Assembly (NCBI GenBank): GCA_041745395.1
Contig: JBGTIZ010000275.1
Span: 1-42,996, forward strand
Length of the DNA stretch: 42,996 nt
From: Hadersleviella sp041745395
Lineage (GTDB): Bacteria > Chloroflexota > Anaerolineae > Promineifilales > Promineifilaceae
Reading direction: 5' to 3'
This document shows, one piece after another, positions 1-7,382 of the stretch. The position numbers and the translations under genes are program-made. Every line of letters starts with the position of its first letter. The stretch's first letter is position 1. The notes beneath the pieces are model-generated. The model had not been told where the DNA came from, did not search any database, and saw only the letters and a list, made by a program, of their open reading frames with translations.

Positions 1-54
1 CCGCAGGCCACGACGAAGCCCTAGGGTCTGGGCTTTTGGAATACAACCGCCTGA

Positions 55-84
55 AGAGGCGTGTCCCCCATATTTGGAGAAGAT
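55..84 (-). repeat. Partial copy of hairpin repeat family (third copy)
   Basis: Read on the minus strand, this 30-base stretch matches the start of the repeat at 38001 at about 27 of 30 positions (key blocks ATCTTC and GGGGGACACGCC). The rest of that repeat is not recognisable here. A related, fuller copy starts at 29046. The shared block suggests a dispersed intergenic element. Confidence 0.6.
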
Positions 85-96
85 ATGGGGTAGAGA

Positions 97-136
97 CAAA
101 AAGAGAAGCGTGACAGATGAAAATCCGTCACGCTTC
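97..136 (-). terminator. Rho-independent terminator, minus strand
   Basis: A perfect 10-bp stem (GAAGCGTGAC pairing with GTCACGCTTC) with a 12-base loop is followed on the minus strand by TCTCTTTTTG. It lies about 470 bases downstream of nadE and could end either that transcript or a separate RNA. Confidence 0.6.
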
Positions 137-475
137 AGAAAGGTTAACACGGGAAGTTCGTTCAGAACAATTTCCTGAAGTCCCTCCTTGTACAAATGGA
201 GGCACTCTTGTGTACAGTCTGTTCAGTTGTACCCCTGCACCTCTGTTCTAACGCGAACATAGGTGTTGCGGGAATTGCCTGGAGGGCAATCTACCTGTTG
301 TTCTAATTCGATACCCGGTTTCCTCCAGCGCATATCGTTTTATGTAAACGAATATGCGTTAGCATCAGTCATCTTCTCCGACCCTTCACTCCCCCATTGC
401 AAAACACTGCCTGCAGCTTACCCAGCACACCTTGAGAGGCTCATAACTAGTGATGTCTGATGCTGTTAAAAACCA
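97..475 (-). ncRNA. Candidate structured RNA or decayed element, ending in a terminator
   Basis: No convincing gene is present between 137 and 600. The segment is rich in inverted repeats: 361-373 with 452-464 (12 of 13 pairs), 329-340 with 346-358, 274-279 with 285-290, 183-187 with 197-201, and the perfect 10-bp stem at 105-136. On the minus strand the last stem is followed by a T-rich run, so a minus-strand transcript would end there. It could be an independent small RNA, a long 3' end of the nadE transcript, or remains of a mobile element. I do not recognise RNase P, tmRNA, SRP or 6S hallmarks. A 36-codon minus-strand frame (223-333) lies inside but has no visible ribosome site. Confidence 0.3.
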
Positions 476-523
476 CCTAGCTACCTATTCGAGCGAATAA
501 GTAACTGATACTTTTAGTGTAGG

Positions 524-537
524 CCCACGGCCGTGGG
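524..537. repeat. Example of the window-wide palindrome CACGGCCGTG
   Basis: This spacer copy is extended to the 14-bp palindrome CCCACGGCCGTGGG. The 8-base core ACGGCCGT recurs about 55-60 times in the window by hand count, mostly as the 10-mer CACGGCCGTG, in genes on both strands and in spacers. Further spacer copies lie around 15760, 15857, 23970, 38241, 38264 and 39695. Confidence 0.9.
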
Positions 538-603
538 TTGTTGAGTGACATATAGCATGACAATTTGTGACAAAAATCACGAGCGGTGTACCGGGTGATT
601 AAC

Positions 604-2706
604 TCACTTTTTATCACCTTGCAGAATAGCCACCCGCTGGTCAATCTGGCGGAACTGCCACGTCCAGCGCACATTATAAAGAAACTGACGCAGGTCGAAG
701 CGGTTGTCGTCGGGGGAGTAGCTTTCGGCGTGATAGCTGGGGGTCAGCACGGTCATCTTGTGCCGATTGATTGCGTAATAGCGAAAGAAGCGTTTGACTT
801 TGGTCGCCACTTCCTCGGGGGGGAGATGCGACCATTCATGGACTAAAACCTCGAACATGCTGAGCGGGCCGCACCGCTCGATTTTGCGCAGGCGGCCAAA
901 GCGGCTGAGTTCGTCGTAGGTCATGCCCATGTCGGCTTCGTCCTGCTGGGTGTAGCTCTCTGTTATCGGTTCTAACTCGGCCGTGGGGGGAGCGGTGGCG
1001 ATTTCGGTCAGAATGGGATAGCCGAGAGAACTGGCGGCGTGTTGCAAAAAGCGGCGCAAATCCGTTTTGCTGATGCCGCCGATGGGGTTGATGTCCGCAC
1101 TGCTGGCGTCGTATTTGGTCATGTAGCCGCGCAGGGCTTCGTCCACGTTGGCTGTGCCCAAAACCAGAAGCGCACCTTGTCGCCCATTGACCCAAGGTAA
1201 AAGCTGGGCGAGCAAGTAGGCCAGCACCATGCGCAACCGCGCCTGAATATTTTGCAAGGCGAGGTTTTCCGCTTCACTGCCGCCGTGCGCTTTGAAGCGG
1301 GGCTGGCGTTCGGTCAGGCGCACAAAGAGCTGGGTCAGACTGCTGACCACGCTGTCTATGTTGACATCGAGATGGGACGCGCCGATTTGGCTGGCGAGGT
1401 CGCGGGCGCGTTGACGGGTTTCGCGGGAGCTGTTCTCTGTGCCCATGTAGCAGGTGTGGAGCAGGCGGTCGGCTAGCTGGCGCGGGTCGTCTGGCAGGGG
1501 ATTGCTTTCATCTAAATCAAGCAGGCGGCGCAGGTCGCTGGTCACTTGCGGGTTGCCCTGTTGTGCTTCACGCAGGACGAGTTGGCACATGGAGCCGACG
1601 ATGGCGGCCACGGCCGAGCTATCGGCTCCGCCGGAAAGCGGTAAGAAAAACCCAGCCGTGCTCGAGCGGCGCAAATAATCCCACAGCCAGCAGGCGGGCC
1701 CGAGGGCGATTTCCTCCTCGGGGGTGTGATAATGCACGGGGCGGGGCGGGGTGGGCGCGAGCGTGGGGTCGTTGTCGGTCAGGTCGAAGGGGACGGTGAT
1801 GCGGGGCACGGCGGGGGCGTCACTGGCTTGGTTCATGCGACTAATGAACGCGCCGCGCATGGAGCGGACGGCTTCTAAATCTACCACGGCCGTGACCACC
1901 TCCACATCACGCGGGGAAAACTGCGACCCTTGCGCCACCACCTGCCCATTGACCACAATCAGGGCGCACCCATCAAAATAAAGCCGTCCCCCATCACACC
2001 CCTGCTGATTGGCATAGAGATAAATACCGCCATTTTTGGCCGTGGCATTTTGCATCAAATCGACGCGCCGATGCAGTTTGCGAAGCTCATGGTGCGAACC
2101 AGAGCCGTTGGCGATGATTTCTACGCCGTCCAGCCCCAAATAGGTGTGCGGGCTGGCGGGTGCGAAAAGCTCCTCGCACATTTCGACGCCCAGCACGGTG
2201 TCCCGCGTGGCAATCGCGCCATCCCCAAGAGGCACAAATTCTTGGCCCGTGATGGCCTGTATCATGCGCGGCAGGGCGAACTGCTCGAGGGTGCGCGGGG
2301 CAGTCCACGGGGCAAAGTAGCGCATCTCCCGATAGTTGCCATCGTTGGCTAGAATCATTTTGGGGCGCAGGAGCAAAATTTGCCCGTCGAGGCAGAGGGC
2401 GCGGCAGTTGTAGCGCACGTTGCGGTGCATGACGGGCAGGCCGATGTCGCAAATAATGCCGTGGGTGAGATCGCTGGCGAGGATTTCGCCGAGGACTTCC
2501 CAGGAGTGGCGCAGGGTGTCTCCTTCCAGAAAGGCGTCTTCACAGCCGTAGCCCGTGATTTCTAGCTCGGGGCCGAGCCGATATTTCGCGCCCGCTTCTT
2601 TGGCGATGTGGATGGATTGGGCGATGCGCTGGAGGTTGCCCTCGAAGTCGAGTGCCCATTGGTTGAGGTTACAGGTAGCGAGGGTGGTTAGATTCATGGG
2701 GTTCAC
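604..2706 (-). CDS. nadE: Glutamine-dependent NAD(+) synthetase
   Basis: Makes NAD+ from nicotinic acid adenine dinucleotide and ATP, with ammonia taken from glutamine, in the cytoplasm. The 700-residue protein has an N-terminal nitrilase-type glutaminase domain (about 1-290) and a C-terminal synthetase domain (about 325-680). The glutaminase triad is visible as Glu47 (PELEITGYG), Lys116 (LRPKM) and Cys177 (EMCEE). The synthetase P-loop is LSGGADSS near 357-364. Its length and the GYGCED signature match the long, eukaryote-like form of the two-domain enzyme. The gene starts 28 bases after the kinase gene at 2735, so both are probably one transcript. The spacer is exactly four degenerate heptamers. 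Confidence 0.95.
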   Translation of the reverse strand: MNPMNLTTLATCNLNQWALDFEGNLQRIAQSIHIAKEAGAKYRLGPELEITGYGCEDAFLEGDTLRHSWEVLGEILASDLTHGIICDIGLPVMHRNVRYNCRALCLDGQILLLRPKMILANDGNYREMRYFAPWTAPRTLEQFALPRMIQAITGQEFVPLGDGAIATRDTVLGVEMCEELFAPASPHTYLGLDGVEIIANGSGSHHELRKLHRRVDLMQNATAKNGGIYLYANQQGCDGGRLYFDGCALIVVNGQVVAQGSQFSPRDVEVVTAVVDLEAVRSMRGAFISRMNQASDAPAVPRITVPFDLTDNDPTLAPTPPRPVHYHTPEEEIALGPACWLWDYLRRSSTAGFFLPLSGGADSSAVAAIVGSMCQLVLREAQQGNPQVTSDLRRLLDLDESNPLPDDPRQLADRLLHTCYMGTENSSRETRQRARDLASQIGASHLDVNIDSVVSSLTQLFVRLTERQPRFKAHGGSEAENLALQNIQARLRMVLAYLLAQLLPWVNGRQGALLVLGTANVDEALRGYMTKYDASSADINPIGGISKTDLRRFLQHAASSLGYPILTEIATAPPTAELEPITESYTQQDEADMGMTYDELSRFGRLRKIERCGPLSMFEVLVHEWSHLPPEEVATKVKRFFRYYAINRHKMTVLTPSYHAESYSPDDNRFDLRQFLYNVRWTWQFRQIDQRVAILQGDKK

Positions 2707-2734
2707 TAATTGTCAATTGCTAATTGACAATTGG
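2707..2734. repeat. Heptamer array filling the kinase-nadE spacer
   Basis: Four degenerate heptamers (TAATTGT, CAATTGC, TAATTGA, CAATTGG) occupy precisely the 28 bases between the kinase stop and the nadE start. The array is also a near-palindrome and can fold back on itself. Confidence 0.7.
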
Positions 2735-4657
2735 TTACGCTTCGACGAGGAAGAGGTGCTGGTCGGTTTGGACGAGAAGGCCACGGTCGTGGGTGTGGAG
2801 TTGGTGGTGGGCGGCGAGGGGGAGGTCTATGTCCACGGCCGTGTTGACCCCCTTTTTGCATACCAGCCGCTCAAGAAGCTGGGATTGAATATGCTTTTTT
2901 TCCCGCAAAAGCCCCTGATTGGTGGCCACGTAGAGCGTGTCGCCCCGGCGGGCGGGCGCGGTTTGGAAGGGGGTGATTTCGGGCAGGGTGAGCGGGTTTT
3001 GGGCGAGGGCGTACATGGTGCTTTTGTAAAACGTTTGCCCCTGCTGGCGGGTGTGGAGAAAGAGGTCAGCCTCTTGGCCGTTGTCGTTAAAAACGACGAA
3101 CATCTCTTGGATGCTTTCGCCCGGCTGGAGCGCAAGGCGGTATTCATGCCATTGACCCACGGCCGTGCGATAAAAAAAGGTGTATTCCCCAAATGAGCGA
3201 TACACGCCAGCAATCATATCGTTAAAGGGCGACCCCCACAGCCGCGTTTGGTTGGGGTAAGCCGTGCCGACCACCTCTTCGACCAGCAGGCCGTCGCGCA
3301 CGCTGGCCTGCATAATGTAGCCGTTGGCGAGTCGATAGAGATGTTGGGGGGTGGTGGCAAACACGGCCGTATCGCCAAACTGGGCGGTGTCTAACAACGC
3401 TAAGCGAGTCGGCTCCAAGCCACTCACATCCAGCACCAAAAGCTGGGTGCGCTGGGGAGGATTAACCACCAAATGCCCCGCAAAATAGCCAAACTGATAC
3501 CCCGTTTGCCCTGTAAAAAGGGGCATATCGTTGACCGGGCCACCCAAGCCCGCATAAACAAGGCTATACAACTTGTCCTGCTGTACCACGGCTCGAAAAC
3601 GACGTTGCCCCGCGAACTGCGTTTCATATTGGAGCCACACTTGGACAATGTGCCCCTCGGTTTGGAACAGACAGCGCACCGCGCCCATGTTTTGCGCGGG
3701 CGTGGGGGGCGGGGGCGTGTTTTGGCGTTGGCAGTGGGGGCAATGCGGCCGCGTTTGGGGAAAGGGCTGGCCGCAATGGGCGCACATTTTTAATGATTGG
3801 GCGTAATCATCAATTAAATGGCTGGGGAAAAGAGGGCGTTCTCCTTTTTCGAAGACGCGCCGCAGATGGCTGTGCAGGCTGTCGGACAAAATATCGGGCG
3901 GCTGGGCTTGGGGCGGGTAAGTGACCGTGCCGTTGAGCAGGCTGATGCGGTGCGCGGCGCGGCTGGTGAGCGTTTTGTGGGTGTGGTGCGTGCCGCCGTA
4001 GGGGTGGACGTGGAGCACGCTTTTGATGAGTAACACAAAAAAGGCGTACCAGTCAGACTCGACCGTAAAAACGGGTTGCTGGGCAAAATCGGCGATGTGG
4101 TAAAGCTGGGGGTCGAGAAAGGTTTGCAGGGCGACGGGGCAGGGGTATGGGCCGATTTGGTAGCTGTCGGTGTCGAGCCAGGCGGTGGCGTTTTTTTGGT
4201 GGGGGTCGTGGGGGTTAAAAAAGATGTTGTGGTCGTTGAGGTCGCCGACGATGATGTTTTGCTGATGTAGGGTGTGGAGCACCTGCCACGCATGGCGCAG
4301 GATGTGCAAAATATCGGGCAGGGTGAGGGCGTGGCGGCGGGCGTAGGTGGGGTTGCTGAGCCGTTTGAGGGGTTGCCAGTCGGGCGGCAAGCGGCGCATG
4401 GTGTAGCCGACAAGCTCTTTTTGGGCGTTGGTCACGGCCGTGTGCGGCCAATACACGGCCGTGGGGAGCACCTTTTCGAGCTGATTTTGCCAGAGGTAGT
4501 TGAGCTTGTCGGCGTGAGCGGAGTGGGGCTGATGATACAGCTTGATGACTTGGTCACGGCCGTGGGCAAAGACCAGCCCCTCACCGCCCGCCTGAATTAG
4601 GTCGGCGCTGTCGAGCTTGATTGGTTGTTGGGCGATGAAGACGGTGCGTGAGGACAT
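2735..4657 (-). CDS. Protein kinase-like protein with zinc ribbon and beta-rich C-terminus
   Basis: A probable Ser/Thr kinase of the divergent kind seen in COG4248-type proteins. The kinase domain covers about residues 20-285: a glycine loop (AGGEG, 23-27), Lys39 in VIKLYH, a catalytic loop VGDLNDHN with Asp139 and Asn144, and Asp162/Asp164 in place of DFG. All residues needed for ATP and metal binding are present, so it may be active. A CxxC-CxxC zinc ribbon follows (Cys292, 295, 306, 309), then a Pro-rich linker and about 310 residues of beta-strand-like sequence, possibly a propeller. No signal peptide or membrane segment is visible. The ATG at 4657 directly abuts a heptamer array and has no visible ribosome-binding site. 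The substrate is unknown; the downstream gene is nadE. Confidence 0.75.
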   Translation of the reverse strand: MSSRTVFIAQQPIKLDSADLIQAGGEGLVFAHGRDQVIKLYHQPHSAHADKLNYLWQNQLEKVLPTAVYWPHTAVTNAQKELVGYTMRRLPPDWQPLKRLSNPTYARRHALTLPDILHILRHAWQVLHTLHQQNIIVGDLNDHNIFFNPHDPHQKNATAWLDTDSYQIGPYPCPVALQTFLDPQLYHIADFAQQPVFTVESDWYAFFVLLIKSVLHVHPYGGTHHTHKTLTSRAAHRISLLNGTVTYPPQAQPPDILSDSLHSHLRRVFEKGERPLFPSHLIDDYAQSLKMCAHCGQPFPQTRPHCPHCQRQNTPPPPTPAQNMGAVRCLFQTEGHIVQVWLQYETQFAGQRRFRAVVQQDKLYSLVYAGLGGPVNDMPLFTGQTGYQFGYFAGHLVVNPPQRTQLLVLDVSGLEPTRLALLDTAQFGDTAVFATTPQHLYRLANGYIMQASVRDGLLVEEVVGTAYPNQTRLWGSPFNDMIAGVYRSFGEYTFFYRTAVGQWHEYRLALQPGESIQEMFVVFNDNGQEADLFLHTRQQGQTFYKSTMYALAQNPLTLPEITPFQTAPARRGDTLYVATNQGLLREKKHIQSQLLERLVCKKGVNTAVDIDLPLAAHHQLHTHDRGLLVQTDQHLFLVEA

Positions 4658-4712
4658 GGTGAATGGCTAATGGTGAATGGCTAATGGTGAATGGCGAATG
4701 GTGAATGGTGAA
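4657..4712. repeat. Heptamer array, eight units (TGGTGAA type)
   Basis: Eight consecutive 7-base units alternate among TGGTGAA, TGGCTAA and TGGCGAA. The array begins inside the start codon of the minus-strand kinase gene and so replaces its whole 5' leader. Confidence 0.85.
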
Positions 4713-4767
4713 TGCAGACGTCGTTTACCATTCGGAATTGATAATTTACCATTTATAATTCAACCAG

Positions 4768-4788
4768 GTGAATTGTGAATTGTGAATG
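4768..4788. repeat. Heptamer array, three units (GTGAATT type)
   Basis: Units GTGAATT, GTGAATT and GTGAATG follow one another in the spacer between the divergent kinase and alr genes. Confidence 0.7.
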
Positions 4789-4842
4789 AATAACCTTGGG
4801 TCACCATGCGTCGGGGTCTAGCAGTTGAGCCAACTGCCAAAA

Positions 4843-4891
4843 GGTTAAATTCACCGCAGAAGATGCGGAGAACGCGGCGGGTTTCTCGAGA
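4843..4891 (+). repeat. Dispersed repeat, copy 1 (partner at 8808, inverted)
   Basis: The 3' part of this stretch (GCGGAGAACGCGG followed by TTTCTCGAGA) matches the reverse strand of 8808-8846 at about 24 of 27 positions. Because this repeat lies inside the apparent 5' extension of the alr frame, the extension is not likely to be coding. Confidence 0.6.
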
Positions 4892-4904
4892 ATATCCGCC
4901 CATT

Positions 4905-4958
4905 TTCTTCCTTCTGCCCTCTTCCTTCTGCCTTTTTTCAATAAGCTCATTGCTCATT
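4905..4958. repeat. Heptamer arrays upstream of alr
   Basis: Four units (TTCTTCC, TTCTGCC, CTCTTCC, TTCTGCC) at 4905-4932 and two GCTCATT units at 4945-4958. Both show the period of 7 seen elsewhere in the window. Confidence 0.7.
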
Positions 4959-4974
4959 GTCCCCGCTTATGCGC

Positions 4975-4980
4975 TACAAT
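4975..4980 (+). promoter_or_regulatory. Probable -10 element of alr, possible leaderless start
   Basis: TACAAT ends only 8 bases before the alr ATG at 4989, which would put the transcription start at or within a few bases of the start codon. No good -35 and no ribosome-binding site are visible. The same hexamer lies upstream of dinG, cdaA and guaA. Confidence 0.45.
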
Positions 4981-4988
4981 CGGGCGTT

Positions 4989-6158
4989 ATGACCATGATT
5001 TACGAGCCAATTGTACAACATGATGCGCGGATAATGCGCCCCACGCAGGTCGTGGTGAATTTGGCGCAGTTAACGGCGAATTATGAAGCGATTCAGCAGA
5101 GGGTCGGCACGGCCGTGTTTATTATGCCCATCCTCAAAGCCAACGCCTACGGCCACGGTCTGTTGCCCATTGCCCAGCATCTTGAGCAACTGGGCGCACC
5201 TTATTTTGGCGTCGCTTATTTGGAAGAAGGGTTGCTCCTGCGCCAAGCGGGCATTCGCACGCCTATTTTGGTCATGGGCGGCATTGCGGGCAACCAGATT
5301 CCGCTGTTTATTGAGCATGATTTGACCCTGACCGCGTCTTCGGTGGAGAAGTTGGCCTTGATTGAGACCACGGCCGTGGCTCTTGGCAAAACGGCTAAGG
5401 TTCACCTCAAGATTGACACGGGCATGGAGCGCATTGGCGTTCATTATTATAGTGCGGCTACCCTTCTGGAAGCTTCTCTGCATTGTCCGCACTGCCATGT
5501 CGAGGGCATTTATTCCCACTTTGCCAATTCCGACGCCGCTGATTTGACCCACGGCCGTGTGCAACTCGCCCGTTTTCAACAAGTCCTGCACTTTTACGAC
5601 GAGCGCGGCCTGCCGCCGCCCCCTCTGCGCCACATGGCTAACTCGGGCGCCATTTTACAACTGCCCGAAGCCCATTTTGATATGGTGCGCCCCGGTATTT
5701 TACTCTACGGCGTCTACCCCTCTGACGAAACCCAGCGCACCGTTCCCGTTCAGCCCGCCCTCTCCTGGCAGTCGCGGGTCGTCTATTTCAAAGTTGTCCA
5801 GCCCGAGCATCCCGTCAGCTATGGCTCAACGTGGCAGAGTGACGAACTGACGCGCATCGTGACCGTTCCTGTAGGGTATGGCGACGGCTATTTTCGCCGC
5901 CTTTCAAATCAAGCGCGGGTGCTGATTCGCGGCAAATCTTACCCCGTGGTGGGGCGCATCTGCATGGACCAAATGATGGTCAACATCGGCTGGGAAACGG
6001 CGTATAACGGGGATGAGGTAATTCTTGTGGGGGGGCAGGGTGCAGAACGCATCACGTTTGAAGATGTAGCCCGCTGGGCGGACACGATTCCATATGAAAT
6101 TTTGACCAACATCAACACGCGCGTGCCCCGTTTATATGTAGGTGGTGCGCTGACGTGA
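4989..6158 (+). CDS. alr: Alanine racemase
   Basis: Pyridoxal-phosphate enzyme that converts L-alanine to D-alanine for peptidoglycan. With the start at 4989 the protein has 389 residues, the usual size. The PLP lysine is Lys50 in ILKANAYGHG and the second catalytic residue is Tyr278 in PVSYGSTW. The frame is open further upstream to 4806, but that part contains repeat sequence and heptamer arrays and does not look like the family's N-terminus. The start is not preceded by a ribosome site; a TACAAT hexamer sits just upstream. Divergent from the kinase gene. The coding sequence holds three perfect copies of the ACGGCCGT motif, read as GTAV, TTAV and THGR. Confidence 0.93.
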   Translation: MTMIYEPIVQHDARIMRPTQVVVNLAQLTANYEAIQQRVGTAVFIMPILKANAYGHGLLPIAQHLEQLGAPYFGVAYLEEGLLLRQAGIRTPILVMGGIAGNQIPLFIEHDLTLTASSVEKLALIETTAVALGKTAKVHLKIDTGMERIGVHYYSAATLLEASLHCPHCHVEGIYSHFANSDAADLTHGRVQLARFQQVLHFYDERGLPPPPLRHMANSGAILQLPEAHFDMVRPGILLYGVYPSDETQRTVPVQPALSWQSRVVYFKVVQPEHPVSYGSTWQSDELTRIVTVPVGYGDGYFRRLSNQARVLIRGKSYPVVGRICMDQMMVNIGWETAYNGDEVILVGGQGAERITFEDVARWADTIPYEILTNINTRVPRLYVGGALT

Positions 6159-6187
6159 TACTATTCAGTGCCTCGGAAAAGGACGAG

Positions 6188-6208
6188 GGAAGAAGGAAGA
6201 AGGAAGAA
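6188..6208. repeat. Heptamer array, three units (GGAAGAA)
   Basis: Three perfect GGAAGAA units just downstream of alr. Confidence 0.65.
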
Positions 6209-6242
6209 AAAAAGCCGACTTCCCGAGAGCTTCCGCTCCTTT

Positions 6243-6270
6243 CGTAATTCGTCATTGGTCATTCGTACTT
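6243..6270. repeat. Heptamer array, four units
   Basis: Units CGTAATT, CGTCATT, GGTCATT and CGTACTT, shortly before the start of the flippase-like gene. Confidence 0.65.
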
Positions 6271-6296
6271 CATCTCTTTAGCATTTATTTACTCAT

Positions 6297-7358
6297 ATGA
6301 AAAACTGGAAACTATGGCTAGGGTTAGCGGTTAGCGCGTTTTTTTTGTGGCTAGCCCTGCCCGGCTTACATCTCGATGAAGTGGCGACCTACATGGCTGG
6401 GGCCAACTATTTGTGGCTTATTCCCAGCGTGGCCGTTTATTTTGTGGCCGTGTGGGTGCGGACTTGGCGGTGGGATTACATGCTCCGCCCGCTCAAGCAT
6501 ATTCCCGTGCGCGACCTGTTTCCGGTCGTTGTGATTGGCTACATGGGCAACAACATTTATCCCCTGCGCATGGGGGAGGTGTTGCGCTCTTACGTGCTTT
6601 TGCGGCGGGAAGAGGTGCCCATGGGGGCGAGCTTGGCTACCGTGATTGTAGAGCGGGTCTTTGATGGGCTGGTCATGCTGTTGTTTGTGTTCATGGCTCT
6701 GCCCTTTTTCCCACTGCCTGATACCTATCGGCGGTTGGTGATTTTAGCAAGCGTCGGGTTTTTGGCGGCGTTGTTGCTCTTTTTCTTGTTCGCGGCCGTG
6801 CCCCAACAAACATTGCGGCTGGCCGACTGGTTTTACAGTCGCTTTTTGCCGTCTAAATGGCGGGCAAAATTATTGGGCGTAACCGAAAGCGTCTTAAACG
6901 GGCTGATTTCTTTGCGGAGTTTTCGCAATGTGCTGATGATTTTTGGCACGTCGCTTATTATTTGGCTGTTAGAGACGGTCAAATATTGGTTTGTGATGCA
7001 CGCCTTTGATTTTGGGGAGGCGGAGGTGACGTTTTTCGCGCTGATGCTGATGAATGGGGTCGTTAATTTAGCCACGACGATTCCTTCTGGCCCTGGCTAT
7101 GTGGGCACGTTTGATGTGCCGGGGATTGCGGTACTGGTTTTGTATGGCGTCAAGCCAGAGGTAGCGACGGCGTACACGGTAGTGTTGCATGTCGCTTTGT
7201 GGCTTCCGATTACGCTGTTGGGGGCTTATTATATGCTTCGGGAAGGGCTGGGCTGGCAGGATTTGAGTAAGGCGGCGGCGATAAAAGAGCAGGGCGTCGA
7301 GGGATTTGATGCTGATGTAGGCCATCGTGAGCAAGAGAGTCAGAGAGAATGTGAGTAA
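6297..7358 (+). CDS. Flippase-like membrane protein of the LPG-synthase TM / UPF0104 family
   Basis: A 353-residue integral membrane protein with about eight hydrophobic segments, starting with a short N-terminal anchor (residues 4-21). The WVRTWRWDYML segment, the NNIYPLRMGEVLRSY block and the late IPSGPGYVGTFD motif are typical of the YbhN/AglD-like family, whose members are linked to transfer or flipping of lipid-linked sugars and to lysylphosphatidylglycerol synthesis. The actual substrate cannot be read from sequence. The FAD oxidoreductase gene begins 24 bases downstream, so they are probably cotranscribed. The polar C-terminal tail (from about residue 325) is weakly conserved in appearance. 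Confidence 0.85.
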   Translation: MKNWKLWLGLAVSAFFLWLALPGLHLDEVATYMAGANYLWLIPSVAVYFVAVWVRTWRWDYMLRPLKHIPVRDLFPVVVIGYMGNNIYPLRMGEVLRSYVLLRREEVPMGASLATVIVERVFDGLVMLLFVFMALPFFPLPDTYRRLVILASVGFLAALLLFFLFAAVPQQTLRLADWFYSRFLPSKWRAKLLGVTESVLNGLISLRSFRNVLMIFGTSLIIWLLETVKYWFVMHAFDFGEAEVTFFALMLMNGVVNLATTIPSGPGYVGTFDVPGIAVLVLYGVKPEVATAYTVVLHVALWLPITLLGAYYMLREGLGWQDLSKAAAIKEQGVEGFDADVGHREQESQRECE

Positions 7359-7382
7359 GAGAGTGGAAAAGGACACGGCTGA

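Noticed and set aside
105..136. Domain V of a group II intron
   Set aside because: The stem has similar length but lacks the bulge, tetraloop and catalytic triad.
223..333. 36-codon minus-strand frame
   Set aside because: Its residues look plausible for a protein end, but it has no ribosome site, an in-frame stop just upstream and overlaps hairpins.
263..460. Plus-strand 65-codon frame
   Set aside because: No recognisable protein features; it runs through inverted repeats.
4657..4712. CRISPR array
   Set aside because: Units are 7 bases and contiguous, with no spacers.
4806..4988. N-terminal extension of the alanine racemase frame
   Set aside because: Contains a dispersed repeat and heptamer arrays, and the enzyme family starts near 4989.
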